Positions 1 through 8,435 of a stretch of DNA of 64,000 nt are shown one piece after another. The notes under the pieces were generated by a model. The model was not told the origin of the DNA, ran no database searches, and saw only the letters and a program-made list of their open reading frames with translations. A program made the translations under genes and the position numbers. The DNA is taken from contig NZ_LMHC01000023.1 of NCBI RefSeq assembly GCF_001427665.1, positions 344,023 through 408,022 of the forward strand. Direction: 5' to 3'. Origin of the DNA: Caulobacter sp. Root655. Its GTDB lineage: Bacteria > Pseudomonadota > Alphaproteobacteria > Caulobacterales > Caulobacteraceae. The first letter of the stretch is position 1, and each line of letters opens with the position of its first letter.

Positions 1-453
1 CTCGTTGACCAGAAGTTGGCGTTGGGCCTCCGATCGCATCTCGCCGGTGACGTCGCGCGAGGTGGCCAGCACCCGAGTCACCCGTCCCTCGTCGAGGATC
101 GGCGAGACCGTGGTGTCCCACCAGCGCAGGGCGCCCTTGGCCGTGGGGCAGATGGCCCTGAAGGCGGTCGCTTCCCCGATCAGCGCGCGGCGCAGTGCGT
201 GTTCGACGGCGGGGCGGCTCTCGGCCGGCCACATGTCGGGCCAGTATTTCAGGCGGTTGCGACCCTCGAAATCATCGATCTCGAACACCGCCTGGCCCTG
301 GGCGTTCATGTACTCGACAAAGCCCTCGGCGCTGATCACCCGGATACAGTCGCGGCTGGCCTCGACGATGCTGAGGAAGTACGCGCCCGCGCCTTCCAGA
401 ACCGCCCTGTCAGATCCCTCGTCCGCCACCGGGGTCTCCTCGCACGGCTCCAT
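1..453 (-). CDS. PAS-domain sensor kinase, probably HWE/HisKA_2 type (C-terminus outside window)
   Basis: The reading frame starts at the ATG at 453 and runs off the left edge, giving 151 residues. Residues about 22-140 form a PAS fold with an FLSIVEASRDCIRVIS opening, a RWWDTTVSPILDEGRV strand pair and a TSRDVTGE ending, the usual PAS-to-PAC linker. The last visible residues, RQLLVNE, are the typical lead-in to the H-box LNHRVKNT of HWE and HisKA_2 kinases, so a cytoplasmic sensor histidine kinase is likely. No membrane segment precedes the PAS domain. The kinase subclass is inferred from this short linker only, because the catalytic half is not in the window. A small gene at 530-700 lies 76 bases upstream on the same strand and may be co-transcribed. 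Confidence 0.7.
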   Translation of the reverse strand, partial: MEPCEETPVADEGSDRAVLEGAGAYFLSIVEASRDCIRVISAEGFVEYMNAQGQAVFEIDDFEGRNRLKYWPDMWPAESRPAVEHALRRALIGEATAFRAICPTAKGALRWWDTTVSPILDEGRVTRVLATSRDVTGEMRSEAQRQLLVNE

Positions 454-529
454 GATCACCCGCCCTGGCGACAATTCAAGCGATGCGTGTATTTCGGACG
501 GGCTTTTGGCGCCGGGGCGGCCCGGCGGC

Positions 530-700
530 CTAATCGGCGCGCTCTTCGCGGCTGGCTTCCAGCATGCCAACCACGGCCGCTGACAGGCGCGAGGTCTGGG
601 CCATGCGGCGCAGGGCCTCGCGGGCGTGATCGCTCTCGGCGCATTCGGCTTGGCGCTCGAGGCGTTCGGCTTCGTCCAGGTGGTCGAGTTGGCTGGGCAT
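530..700 (-). CDS. Small hypothetical protein, 56 residues
   Basis: A short frame from ATG at 700 to TAG at 530-532 encodes a charged, alanine-rich, probably all-helical protein (MPSQLDHLDEAERLERQAEC...). It has no membrane segment and no signal peptide. Codons are strongly G/C-ending, as in the neighbours. It sits 76 bases upstream of the PAS kinase in the same orientation. Small helical proteins often accompany HWE kinases, but the sequence does not match NepR closely enough to name it. The function is unknown. Confidence 0.55.
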   Translation of the reverse strand: MPSQLDHLDEAERLERQAECAESDHAREALRRMAQTSRLSAAVVGMLEASREERAD

Positions 701-1213
701 GGAAATTATTTACGAGGGATGAATGGGTCGGACCATGTGACCACTGGTCGCAGAACGGTGTAACTTCACATAAAAACAACGCCTTATGCCGTTACCGGTC
801 CCAGAGATGAAAACGGCCCCGAGGCCATTTCTGACCCCGGAGCCGTCGTCCTGTTCCCCAACAGGACGGCGTCGCGCGCAGCCGAAACGGGCGCGGCGGC
901 GTCGCCTCAAAGAACGTGGCGCTGTTCTCGCCGAACCCCCGTTCCGGCACAAGGTGACGCCCTGTCGCAGGTGACGCGGCGTCATCAACCGTCGCTATGC
1001 GAAAAGCCTCTGGTCAAGTCATGACACCGGTATCATAACTGGCGCCAACAACGCGCCGGCCAACGGGCGACAAGGGTTTCGGCACGACCGGACCGGGAGG
1101 ACGCCAAGGGATCGCGGGGGTGGAAGGCCCCTCTCGCTCCCCCTCGCCGGTGGTCATGGCGCGTCCTTGCGTCGCGGTTCGACGTGACAGGCCCTGGGAG
1201 AGTTTTGACCGCC
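701..1213. other. Intergenic region between divergent kinase operon and pectate lyase gene
   Basis: About 500 bases without a convincing gene. It must hold promoters for both flanking transcription units. A perfect 9-bp hairpin lies at 847-868 (CGTCCTGTT, loop CCCC, AACAGGACG). It has no T tract on either side and may lie in the 5' leader of the leftward operon. A near-perfect palindrome at 1021-1036 is listed separately. Confidence 0.5.
1021..1036. promoter_or_regulatory. Operator-like palindrome upstream of the pectate lyase (LacI-family type)
   Basis: ATGACACCGGTATCAT is a 16-base palindrome with one mismatched pair and a central CCGG. This is the symmetry and central CG typical of LacI-family operators. 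It lies about 180 bases before the pectate lyase start. No regulator gene is adjacent, so repression in trans by a pectin-responsive LacI-type factor is inference. Confidence 0.45.
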
Positions 1214-2854
1214 ATGCCGCTGAGCCCGCTGACCCGTCGCCGCCTGCTGGCGACCACCACCGCGACCTTCGCCGCCGCCGCGGCCCTGGCTCCGCTGCAG
1301 GCCCTGGCCCAGGGCGTCGCCCCGGCCAGGGACCAGGTGCTGGCCACCATGAAGAAGGCCACCACCTTCATGGCCGAAAAGGCCGCCTACGAAGGCGGCT
1401 ACGTCTGGAGCTACCTGCCCGACTTCTCCCGCCGGTTCGGCGAGATGGAAGCCTATCCGACCATGATCTGGGTGCAGCCGCCCGGCACGGCGACCATGGG
1501 CCACCTGTTCCTCGACGCCTACCACGCCACCGGCGATCTCTATTACTACGAGGCCGCCAAGAAGGCCGCCTCGGCCCTGATCAAGATCCAGCACCCGGCC
1601 GGTGGCTGGAGCTACATGGGCGACCTGGCCGGCGAGGCCTCGCTGAAGAAATGGTACGACACCATCGGCAAGAACGGCTGGCGGCTCGAGGAATTCCAGC
1701 ACTACTACGGCAACGCCACCTTCGACGACGAAGGCACCTCCGAGAGCGCCCAGTTCCTGCTGCGGCTCTACCTGGAAAAGAAGGACAAGGCCTTCAAGCC
1801 GGCCCTCGACAAGGCCATCGCCTTCGTCCTCGACAGCCAGTACCCGGTCGGCGGCTGGCCCCAGCGCTTCCCGCTGTCGGGCGGCTTCGAGAACCACGGC
1901 CACGCCGACTACACCGGCTACATCACCTTCAACGACTCCGTGGCCGACGAGAACATCAAGTTCCTGATCATGGTCTGGCAGACCCTGGGCGAAAAGCGGG
2001 TGCTCGAGCCCATCCGCCGGGCCATGGACTGCTTCGTCGCCGCCCAGCAGCCGATGCCGCAACCCGGCTGGGGCCTGCAGCACACGGTGGCCGACCTCAA
2101 GCCGGCCGGCGCCCGCACCTATGAGCCGAAAGCCTTCGCCAGCCACACCAGCGCCGGCAACCTCGAGAACCTGATGGATTTCTACGAGCTGACGGGCGAC
2201 CCGAAATACCTGGCCCGCATACCCGAATGCATCGACTGGCTGGCGTCGCTGAAGCTCGACGACAAGATCGCCCCGGGCAAGCCGCGCTATCCCACCTTCA
2301 TCGAGATCGGCACCAACGAGCCGCTCTACGTGCACCGCCGCGGCTCCAACGTGTTCAACGGCGAGTACTTCGTCGACAAGCACTGGGAAAACACCATCGT
2401 CCACTACTCGTCGTTCCGGTCGGTCAACATCGACAAGCTGCGCAAGCGCTATGCGACGCTGAAGGCCACCCCGCCCGACGTGGTCAGCAAGGCCTCGCCC
2501 CTGAAGGGCGGCGCCAAGCCCCTGCCGCGCTATTTCACCACCGGCGACATCTCGGTGTCGGACCTCAACATCGGCACGCTGAAGGCCGCCGACGGCAAGA
2601 CCACCGCCGCCGACGCCGCCGCCCTGATGGCCGGCCTCAACAGCGAGGGCTGGTGGCCCACCGAGATGAAGGCGGTCAGCAACCCTTATATCGGCGACGG
2701 CTCGACCACCGTAACCCCGGGCGAGTTCTCCCAGACCCGGGTCGGCGACCCCACCGACACCTCGCCCTACCTGGCCGACGTGCCGAAGGTGGGCATCTCG
2801 ACGGGGGCGTATATCGAGAACATGGCGGCGCTGATCCGGTATGTGACGGCGTAA
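1214..2854 (+). CDS. Secreted pectate lyase, polysaccharide lyase family 10 (PelA type)
   Basis: The product cleaves polygalacturonate (pectate) by beta-elimination. With the ATG at 1214 the protein has 546 residues. It opens with MPLSPLTRRRLLATTT followed by a hydrophobic alanine-rich stretch and ALAQG, a twin-arginine (Tat) signal with a probable AxA cleavage site. An in-frame ATG at 1184 would add ten residues and displace the signal, so 1214 is preferred; GGGAGAG lies about 11 bases before it. Family hallmarks include GGWSYMGDL, the GGWPQRFP motif, DYTGYITFND and an alpha-helical toroid-like repeat pattern. The C-terminal third extends beyond the usual PL10 core and ends without a recognised domain. 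The gene is monocistronic and faces the GNAT gene convergently. An operator-like palindrome lies upstream. Confidence 0.85.
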   Translation: MPLSPLTRRRLLATTTATFAAAAALAPLQALAQGVAPARDQVLATMKKATTFMAEKAAYEGGYVWSYLPDFSRRFGEMEAYPTMIWVQPPGTATMGHLFLDAYHATGDLYYYEAAKKAASALIKIQHPAGGWSYMGDLAGEASLKKWYDTIGKNGWRLEEFQHYYGNATFDDEGTSESAQFLLRLYLEKKDKAFKPALDKAIAFVLDSQYPVGGWPQRFPLSGGFENHGHADYTGYITFNDSVADENIKFLIMVWQTLGEKRVLEPIRRAMDCFVAAQQPMPQPGWGLQHTVADLKPAGARTYEPKAFASHTSAGNLENLMDFYELTGDPKYLARIPECIDWLASLKLDDKIAPGKPRYPTFIEIGTNEPLYVHRRGSNVFNGEYFVDKHWENTIVHYSSFRSVNIDKLRKRYATLKATPPDVVSKASPLKGGAKPLPRYFTTGDISVSDLNIGTLKAADGKTTAADAAALMAGLNSEGWWPTEMKAVSNPYIGDGSTTVTPGEFSQTRVGDPTDTSPYLADVPKVGISTGAYIENMAALIRYVTA

Positions 2855-2870
2855 GACCGGGGACGATCCG

Positions 2871-2937
2871 GGGGACACACACTCACGGCAGGACCAGTTC
2901 GGTCCAGGCGAAGGTCGTGGAGTGAGTGTGTGTCCCC
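2871..2937. repeat. Inverted repeat with 16-bp perfect arms
   Basis: GGGGACACACACTCAC at 2871-2886 is repeated exactly in reverse complement at 2922-2937, with 35 bases between. The element lies between the convergent pectate lyase and GNAT genes and may serve as a terminator. A shorter relative beginning GGGGAC and ending GTCCCC is at 5327-5352. Confidence 0.75.
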
Positions 2938-2948
2938 ACGCCTACCTC

Positions 2949-3380
2949 TCACCCCAGCCCCTTGCGCATGAACCAGCGCGGATAGAACGGCGCCGGGCCT
3001 TCCATGGTCGCGAACACCTCAAACCCCAGCCGCTCGTAGAACGGCCGGGCCTGGAAGGCGTAGGTGTCGAGCCACATCAGGTGGCAGCCGCGCCGCCGGG
3101 CCTCGGCCTCGGCGCGCGTCATCAGGTCAGTTCCGACGCCTGTCCCGCGCAGAGCCTCGGGCACCACGATCATGTCGATATAGAACGCGCCCCACCGCGA
3201 CTGCGCCCACAGCCCGCCCAGCACCGCCGTCTCGCCCGGCGCGGTGATCAGCAGGGCGAAGTCGTGGTTGTCGGGCGGCCCGACCTGCTGGCCCGTGAAG
3301 GCGCGCAGCACCGCCAGGCCTTGCTGGTAGGACTCCAGCGACGGCGTGTCGGTCTCTCGGATCACCGGCTCGAACGGCAT
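2949..3380 (-). CDS. GNAT family N-acetyltransferase
   Basis: A 143-residue single-domain acetyl-CoA-dependent N-acyltransferase. The acetyl-CoA loop is seen as VVPEALRGTGVGTDLM at residues about 77-92 (the Q/RxxGxG/A motif). It is followed by MTRAEAEARRRGC and the C-terminal FYERLGFEVFATM strand-helix signature. No signal peptide is present, so it is cytoplasmic. The substrate cannot be read from the sequence. The gene is alone on its strand between the pectate lyase and the thiolase. Confidence 0.85.
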   Translation of the reverse strand: MPFEPVIRETDTPSLESYQQGLAVLRAFTGQQVGPPDNHDFALLITAPGETAVLGGLWAQSRWGAFYIDMIVVPEALRGTGVGTDLMTRAEAEARRRGCHLMWLDTYAFQARPFYERLGFEVFATMEGPAPFYPRWFMRKGLG

Positions 3381-3511
3381 CGCGCTTCACCCTCTTTGGC
3401 GTGAGGCTAGCCCGCTTTCGCCTCTCCCGTAAAACGGAGCGGCCAAGGACATCTTGATCGTCCGCGACGGGCGGCTAGGTTGGGTCAAACATCTGTTCGC
3501 GAGACCACCCC

Positions 3512-4714
<1,203 letters not shown>

Positions 4715-4724
4715 GGCCGCGCCT

Positions 4725-4826
4725 TGCGTCCTTCGAGGCTCGCCTCCGGCTCGCACCTCAGGATGAGGGATGCTTTTCAGAATTCCTCATCCTGAGGCGC
4801 CCGCGCAGCGGGCCTCGAAGGACGCA
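4725..4826. repeat. Intergenic inverted repeat, CCTTCGAGG/CATCCTGAGG family
   Basis: The outer arms TGCGTCCTTCGAGGC (4725-4739) and GCCTCGAAGGACGCA (4812-4826) are exact complements. Inner arms CCTCAGGATGAGG and CCTCATCCTGAGG also pair. The element sits between the convergent pcaF and the gene at 4843-5298. A full relative is at 42486-42594 and a diverged one at 53934-54011. Confidence 0.85.
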
Positions 4827-4842
4827 GTGCGGCGTCGACAGA

Positions 4843-5298
4843 CTAGGCGCGCGCCGCCTTGATCGCCTGCTCCAACCTGGCCCGCCGTTCGGCGAAGCCC
4901 TCGTTCGCCGCCGCCTCCTCGGCCTCCAGCGCGCCGCGCCGCTCGGCGAAGGCCACTTCGGACGCCTCGGCCTCATCCTCCAACGCTTCGAGCTGGGCCC
5001 GCAGCGCCGCCAGCGCCTCGGCCCGCGCGATCTCCGCCTTCGACGGCTTGCGCCGCGCCCTGGCGGGCAGCGCCTTCAACGCCGCGCCCAGGCCGCCGGC
5101 CGGGGTGGTGATGACGGTGTCCGGCGCGGCCATGGCGGCCTCATGGGCCGCGCCCTCGCCGATCTCCCGCGCCGTGCCGTCCTTGAACAGGTCGCGGCCG
5201 ACGTCCCAGGCCTCCAGCGCCTTGGCGCGCGAGGTCGTGGCCACCGTGTAGTCGTGGAGACCGTCCGACCAGGCAAAGACCTTGAGCTTGCGCGCCAT
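4843..5298 (-). CDS. Hypothetical protein with C-terminal coiled coil, 151 residues
   Basis: The N-terminal 60 residues (MARKLKVFAWSDGLHDYTVATTSRAKALEAW...) form a compact domain. This is followed by a threonine/glycine linker and a long lysine-arginine-alanine-glutamate helix from about residue 85 to the end, predicted by eye to form a coiled coil. There is no signal peptide or membrane segment. A similar N-terminal pattern occurs in uncharacterised alphaproteobacterial proteins, but I cannot name a function. The gene is apparently monocistronic and ends next to the repeat at 4725-4826. Confidence 0.65.
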   Translation of the reverse strand: MARKLKVFAWSDGLHDYTVATTSRAKALEAWDVGRDLFKDGTAREIGEGAAHEAAMAAPDTVITTPAGGLGAALKALPARARRKPSKAEIARAEALAALRAQLEALEDEAEASEVAFAERRGALEAEEAAANEGFAERRARLEQAIKAARA

Positions 5299-5326
5299 CC
5301 GCTTCGATGTGGCTAGGGTTGAGGAC

Positions 5327-5352
5327 GGGGACGCGCAGAGGTGCGTGTCCCC
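5327..5352. repeat. Short inverted repeat (GGGGAC...GTCCCC)
   Basis: GGGGACGCGC at 5327-5336 faces GCGTGTCCCC at 5343-5352, with one mismatch and a 6-base loop. It has the same ends as the element at 2871-2937 and lies between two leftward hypothetical genes. It could terminate the gene ending at 5364 or belong to the leader of the gene at 4843-5298. Confidence 0.5.
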
Positions 5353-5363
5353 AAACGGTTCGT

Positions 5364-5663
5364 CTACTTGCGCAGATTCATCCCCAGGGTCGGGCCGATG
5401 CCGTCCGGATGGTCGCCGAACGGGTTGCCGGCGTGATGCCTGGCTACCTTCTCCAGCCGGCGGCGCAGGTCGTCGTCGAGCGGCAGTTCGGCCCTGGGGA
5501 CCGGGTCGTCCTCGTCCACGGGTTCATCGACGATCGAAGCGGCCAGGACCTGGCGCAGGCGCGCGCCGAACCGGGCGTCGTCCGGCGAACCCGGGATGGG
5601 CGGCTCCTCCAGGAAAGCCATGACCTCCTCGAGGGCGGTGTCGTTGTCGACGGCGTCGATCAT
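5364..5663 (-). CDS. Hypothetical acidic protein, 99 residues
   Basis: The chosen start is the ATG at 5663, preceded by TTGGAGA about 8 bases upstream. The upstream in-frame ATG at 5681 has no such site. The product (MIDAVDNDTALEEVMAFLEE...) is acidic in its first two thirds, with several Asp/Glu-Pro runs. It ends with a basic DLRRRLEKVARHHAGNPFGD segment and has no membrane segment or signal peptide. No family was recognised. It is divergent from the pseudouridine synthase gene, 115 bases away. Confidence 0.55.
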   Translation of the reverse strand: MIDAVDNDTALEEVMAFLEEPPIPGSPDDARFGARLRQVLAASIVDEPVDEDDPVPRAELPLDDDLRRRLEKVARHHAGNPFGDHPDGIGPTLGMNLRK

Positions 5664-5778
5664 CGCGGGTCTCCAAGCCAAGTTTCACCGATCATCAAAC
5701 GATCACCAGTCCATGGCGGTTGCGAAGCGGCCCCTCGCGGCCCTAGACAGGCCCGCTCACCTCTCTGGACGCCCGACC

Positions 5779-6543
5779 ATGGCCTGGACCCGCCTGTACG
5801 AAGAAGCCGAGCCGCAGCGGGTCAACCGCTGGCTGGCCCAGAACGGCGTCTGCTCGCGGCGAGAGGCCGAGGCGCTGATCCTGCAGGGCCTGGTGTCGAT
5901 CGACGGCCTGCGCGTCGACGACGTCGGCCGCAAGATCGAGCCCGGCCAGACCCTGGTGCTGTCCGACCGCGCCCAGGCCCAGTTGGAGGGCGCCCTGACG
6001 GTGATGATCCACAAGCCGGTGGGTGTCGTCTCGGCCCAGCCCGACACCGGCCAGGTTCCGGCCGTGCGCCTTCTCACGCGCGACGCCTTGTACGGCCAGA
6101 GCCCGGTGATCCCCGGCTTCGAGAACAAGCTGGCTCCGGTCGGCCGCCTGGACATGGATTCGCGCGGCCTGTTGATCCTGTCTGAGGACGGTGTGGTGGC
6201 CAAGGCGGTGATCGGCCCGGCCTCGGAGATGGAGAAGGAATATCTGGTCTGGGTCGACGGCTGGATCACCGACGACAAGCTGGCCCTGCTGCGCCACGGC
6301 CTGGAGCTGGACGAGCGCCCGCTGCGCCCCGCCCAGGTCGAGCTGGTCGGCCGCCAGCAGCTGAAGTTCATCCTGCGGGAAGGCCGCAACCGCCAGATCC
6401 GCCGGATGTGCGAGCTGGTCGAGCTGACCGTTGTCGACCTGCTGCGGATCCGCATCGGCGACCTGTTGCTGGGCGACCTGCCGGAGGGCCGCTGGCGTCC
6501 GTTATCCCCCATCGAACGGTCAAGCTTGATCAGCGGCCGTTGA
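5779..6543 (+). CDS. RsuA/RluB/RluE/RluF-family rRNA pseudouridine synthase
   Basis: A 254-residue protein that isomerises a uridine in ribosomal RNA. An N-terminal S4 RNA-binding domain (RVNRWLAQNGVCSRREAEALILQGLVSIDG) is followed by the catalytic domain. The active-site aspartate lies in GRLDMDSRGLLILSEDG, and the family-specific RNRQIRRMCE motif is near the C-terminus. The start ATG at 5779 gives MAWTRLYEEAEPQRVNRW; longer forms upstream are unlikely because they lack family similarity. Which member (RluB, RluF or RsuA) cannot be settled by eye. It lies just upstream of the sphingolipid locus but seems unrelated to it. Confidence 0.88.
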   Translation: MAWTRLYEEAEPQRVNRWLAQNGVCSRREAEALILQGLVSIDGLRVDDVGRKIEPGQTLVLSDRAQAQLEGALTVMIHKPVGVVSAQPDTGQVPAVRLLTRDALYGQSPVIPGFENKLAPVGRLDMDSRGLLILSEDGVVAKAVIGPASEMEKEYLVWVDGWITDDKLALLRHGLELDERPLRPAQVELVGRQQLKFILREGRNRQIRRMCELVELTVVDLLRIRIGDLLLGDLPEGRWRPLSPIERSSLISGR

Positions 6544-6639
6544 CCCCCGGCCAAGCGGGGGGCAGGGTCGCATTACCTCTTGGGGGATCGCCCCGGGAGG
6601 ACTAAGTCCGGTCGTCCGCCGCCGACAGTTCGTACAGTC

Positions 6640-7269
6640 ATGATCGCCATCAGCCCGACCGCCGCCAAAGAACAGAAGACGCCCCCGCGCAAGAACCGCA
6701 ACCGCCACCGCAAGCCGGTGCGCGCGCTGCGGACCATCCTGCCGACGATCGCCCTGGGCGTCGCCGTGGCGATCGTCGGCCAGGGCACGATCCGCGCCAT
6801 GGCGGCCAAGGACGCGCCGCTCGCCGCCAGCGGCGCGCCGCTGCGGATGGAAAACCCCCGCTTCACCGGCACGCTGAAGGACGGCCGCGCCTTCCTGATC
6901 ACCGCCACCTCGGCGACGCGCGACCCGAACAACGCCGACCAGGTGTTCCTCAAGAGCCCGCAGCTGACCCGCGGCTACGGCTCCGAGGCCCCTACCCACG
7001 TGGTGTCCAAGGACGGCGCCTACCAGGAGGAGAAGGGCTCGCTGCTGCTGACCGGCGACGTCAAGATCGACAACGGCGCGGGTTACCGCTTCGCCTCGCA
7101 GAAGGCGCTGATCGACACCCGCACCGGCGATCTGGTGGGCAACGCCGCCATCCAGGGCGCGGGCCCCAACAACAGCCAGGTGCAGGCCGACAGCTACACC
7201 GTCGGCGACAAGGGCGACCGGGTGATCTTCAAGGGCCGGGTGCGCACGCGCCTTCAACCGCAGCAGTGA
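6640..7269 (+). CDS. LptC-family envelope protein, first gene of the sphingolipid cluster
   Basis: A 209-residue protein with a basic N-terminus (KNRNRHRKPVRALR), one membrane segment (about residues 32-50, ILPTIALGVAVAIVGQG) and a periplasmic beta-jellyroll of the OstA/LptC type: MENPRFTGTLKDGRAFLITA, DQVFLKSPQL, LLLTGDVKIDNGAGYRFASQ. LptC proteins bridge the inner-membrane LptB2FG exporter to LptA. Canonical lptC normally sits with lptA and rpoN; neither is here. Instead the stop overlaps the GTG start of the next gene (GTGA), which ties it to a run ending in spt. The likely role, by inference, is envelope transport of a product of this locus. The start at 6640 is chosen over a longer form because it places the basic region and anchor normally. 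Confidence 0.75.
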   Translation: MIAISPTAAKEQKTPPRKNRNRHRKPVRALRTILPTIALGVAVAIVGQGTIRAMAAKDAPLAASGAPLRMENPRFTGTLKDGRAFLITATSATRDPNNADQVFLKSPQLTRGYGSEAPTHVVSKDGAYQEEKGSLLLTGDVKIDNGAGYRFASQKALIDTRTGDLVGNAAIQGAGPNNSQVQADSYTVGDKGDRVIFKGRVRTRLQPQQ

Positions 7270-8435
7270 TCCAGTCCAAAGCCAAGACACGCGGATCCAG
7301 GGCCAGGGTCTGCTTCCTCTATATCGCCCAGACCCATCAGATCCTGCACAGCCTGCCGATCGCCATCGCCATGGCCCGCGGCTGGCCCGACATCGACGTC
7401 GAGATCGCCGCCACCTCGCAGGAGCACCTGGATTATGTGCGCGGCCTGCTGGACTCCCTGGGCGCCCCGCCGATCACCTCGCGCCTGCTGCCGCCGACCT
7501 GGCTGCGGAACCTGCGGCTGAGGGACGCCACCACGCCGCCCAAGGCCCTGATGCTGGCCGCCAACGCCCGGCGGCTGAGCCGCTACGACGCCATCGTCAC
7601 GCCCGAGCGCACCACCGCCCTGCTGCGCAAGCTGGGGGTCAAGGACAGCCTGCTGGTCTACACCCAGCACGGGGCCGGAGATCGCGGCGGGCCGTTCGAG
7701 GCGCGGCTGCGGACGTTCGACCTGGTCATGGCCGCCGGGCCCAAGCAACGCGACCGGATGATCGACGAAGGCTGGATCGCCCCCGGGGCCTGCGCCATGG
7801 TCGGCTATCCCAAGTTCGACATCATCGACGCCCTGCCACCCTCGCCCCTGCCCGTCTTCGACCAGGCCAGGCCGGTGGTGCTCTACAATCCCCATTTCCA
7901 CCCGACCCTGGGCTCGTGGACACGCTGGGGTCGGCGGGTGCTCGAGCAATTCGCCGCCGACCAACGTTACAATTTGGTCTTCGCTCCCCATATCCGCCTC
8001 TTCGAAGGCGCCGATCCGAAGACCGTCGAGGCCCTGGCCCCGTTCGTCGATCATCCGCGCATCCACATCGACCTGGGGGGACCGGCCGCGATCGACATGA
8101 CCTATACCCGCGCGGCCGACATCTATCTGGGCGACGTCTCCAGCCAGGTCTACGAGTTCCTGCGCACGCCCAAGCCCTGCCTGTTCCTCAATGCCGAGGG
8201 CGCCGCCTGGGAGGGCGACGAGAGCTTCCACCACTGGCGCTATGGCCCGGTCCTGGACAACGTGGACGGCCTGGCCGACGCCGTCGACTCGGCCCGGCGG
8301 ACGCACGGCGACTATGTCGAGATCCAGAAGCGCGGCTTCGCCGAGAGCTTCGACCTGCAAGAGACGCCGTCGTCGACGCGCGCCGCCCAGGCGATCGCCG
8401 ACCGGCTGCCGAAGTTGAACCGTCGGCCCAAATGA
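7266..8435 (+). CDS. CDP-glycerol glycerophosphotransferase-like GT-B protein
   Basis: A 389-residue soluble protein. The C-terminal half carries the pattern of CDP-glycerol/polyol-phosphate transferases (TagF/TagB-like): VVLYNPHFHPTLGSW, then LVFAPHIRLFEG and the donor-site DIYLGDVSSQVYEFLRTPKPCLFLN. The start is a GTG at 7266 overlapping the lptC-like stop, and the end overlaps the flippase start (ATGA at 8432-8435). Both overlaps indicate translational coupling. It probably transfers a phosphorylated polyol or sugar to a lipid at the cytoplasmic face of the inner membrane. Acceptor and donor are inference from context; a homologue occupies the same position near spt in C. crescentus. Confidence 0.7.
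   Translation: MIQSKAKTRGSRARVCFLYIAQTHQILHSLPIAIAMARGWPDIDVEIAATSQEHLDYVRGLLDSLGAPPITSRLLPPTWLRNLRLRDATTPPKALMLAANARRLSRYDAIVTPERTTALLRKLGVKDSLLVYTQHGAGDRGGPFEARLRTFDLVMAAGPKQRDRMIDEGWIAPGACAMVGYPKFDIIDALPPSPLPVFDQARPVVLYNPHFHPTLGSWTRWGRRVLEQFAADQRYNLVFAPHIRLFEGADPKTVEALAPFVDHPRIHIDLGGPAAIDMTYTRAADIYLGDVSSQVYEFLRTPKPCLFLNAEGAAWEGDESFHHWRYGPVLDNVDGLADAVDSARRTHGDYVEIQKRGFAESFDLQETPSSTRAAQAIADRLPKLNRRPK

Noticed and set aside
786..974. 62-residue plus-strand frame before the pectate lyase
   Set aside because: Proline/arginine-rich, no ribosome-binding site, and it covers a hairpin; no sign of selection.
1154..2878. Long open frame on the minus strand opposite the pectate lyase gene
   Set aside because: It lacks any family similarity, is rich in Gly/Arg/His/Val runs typical of antisense frames in high-GC DNA, and the plus-strand pectate lyase is unmistakable.
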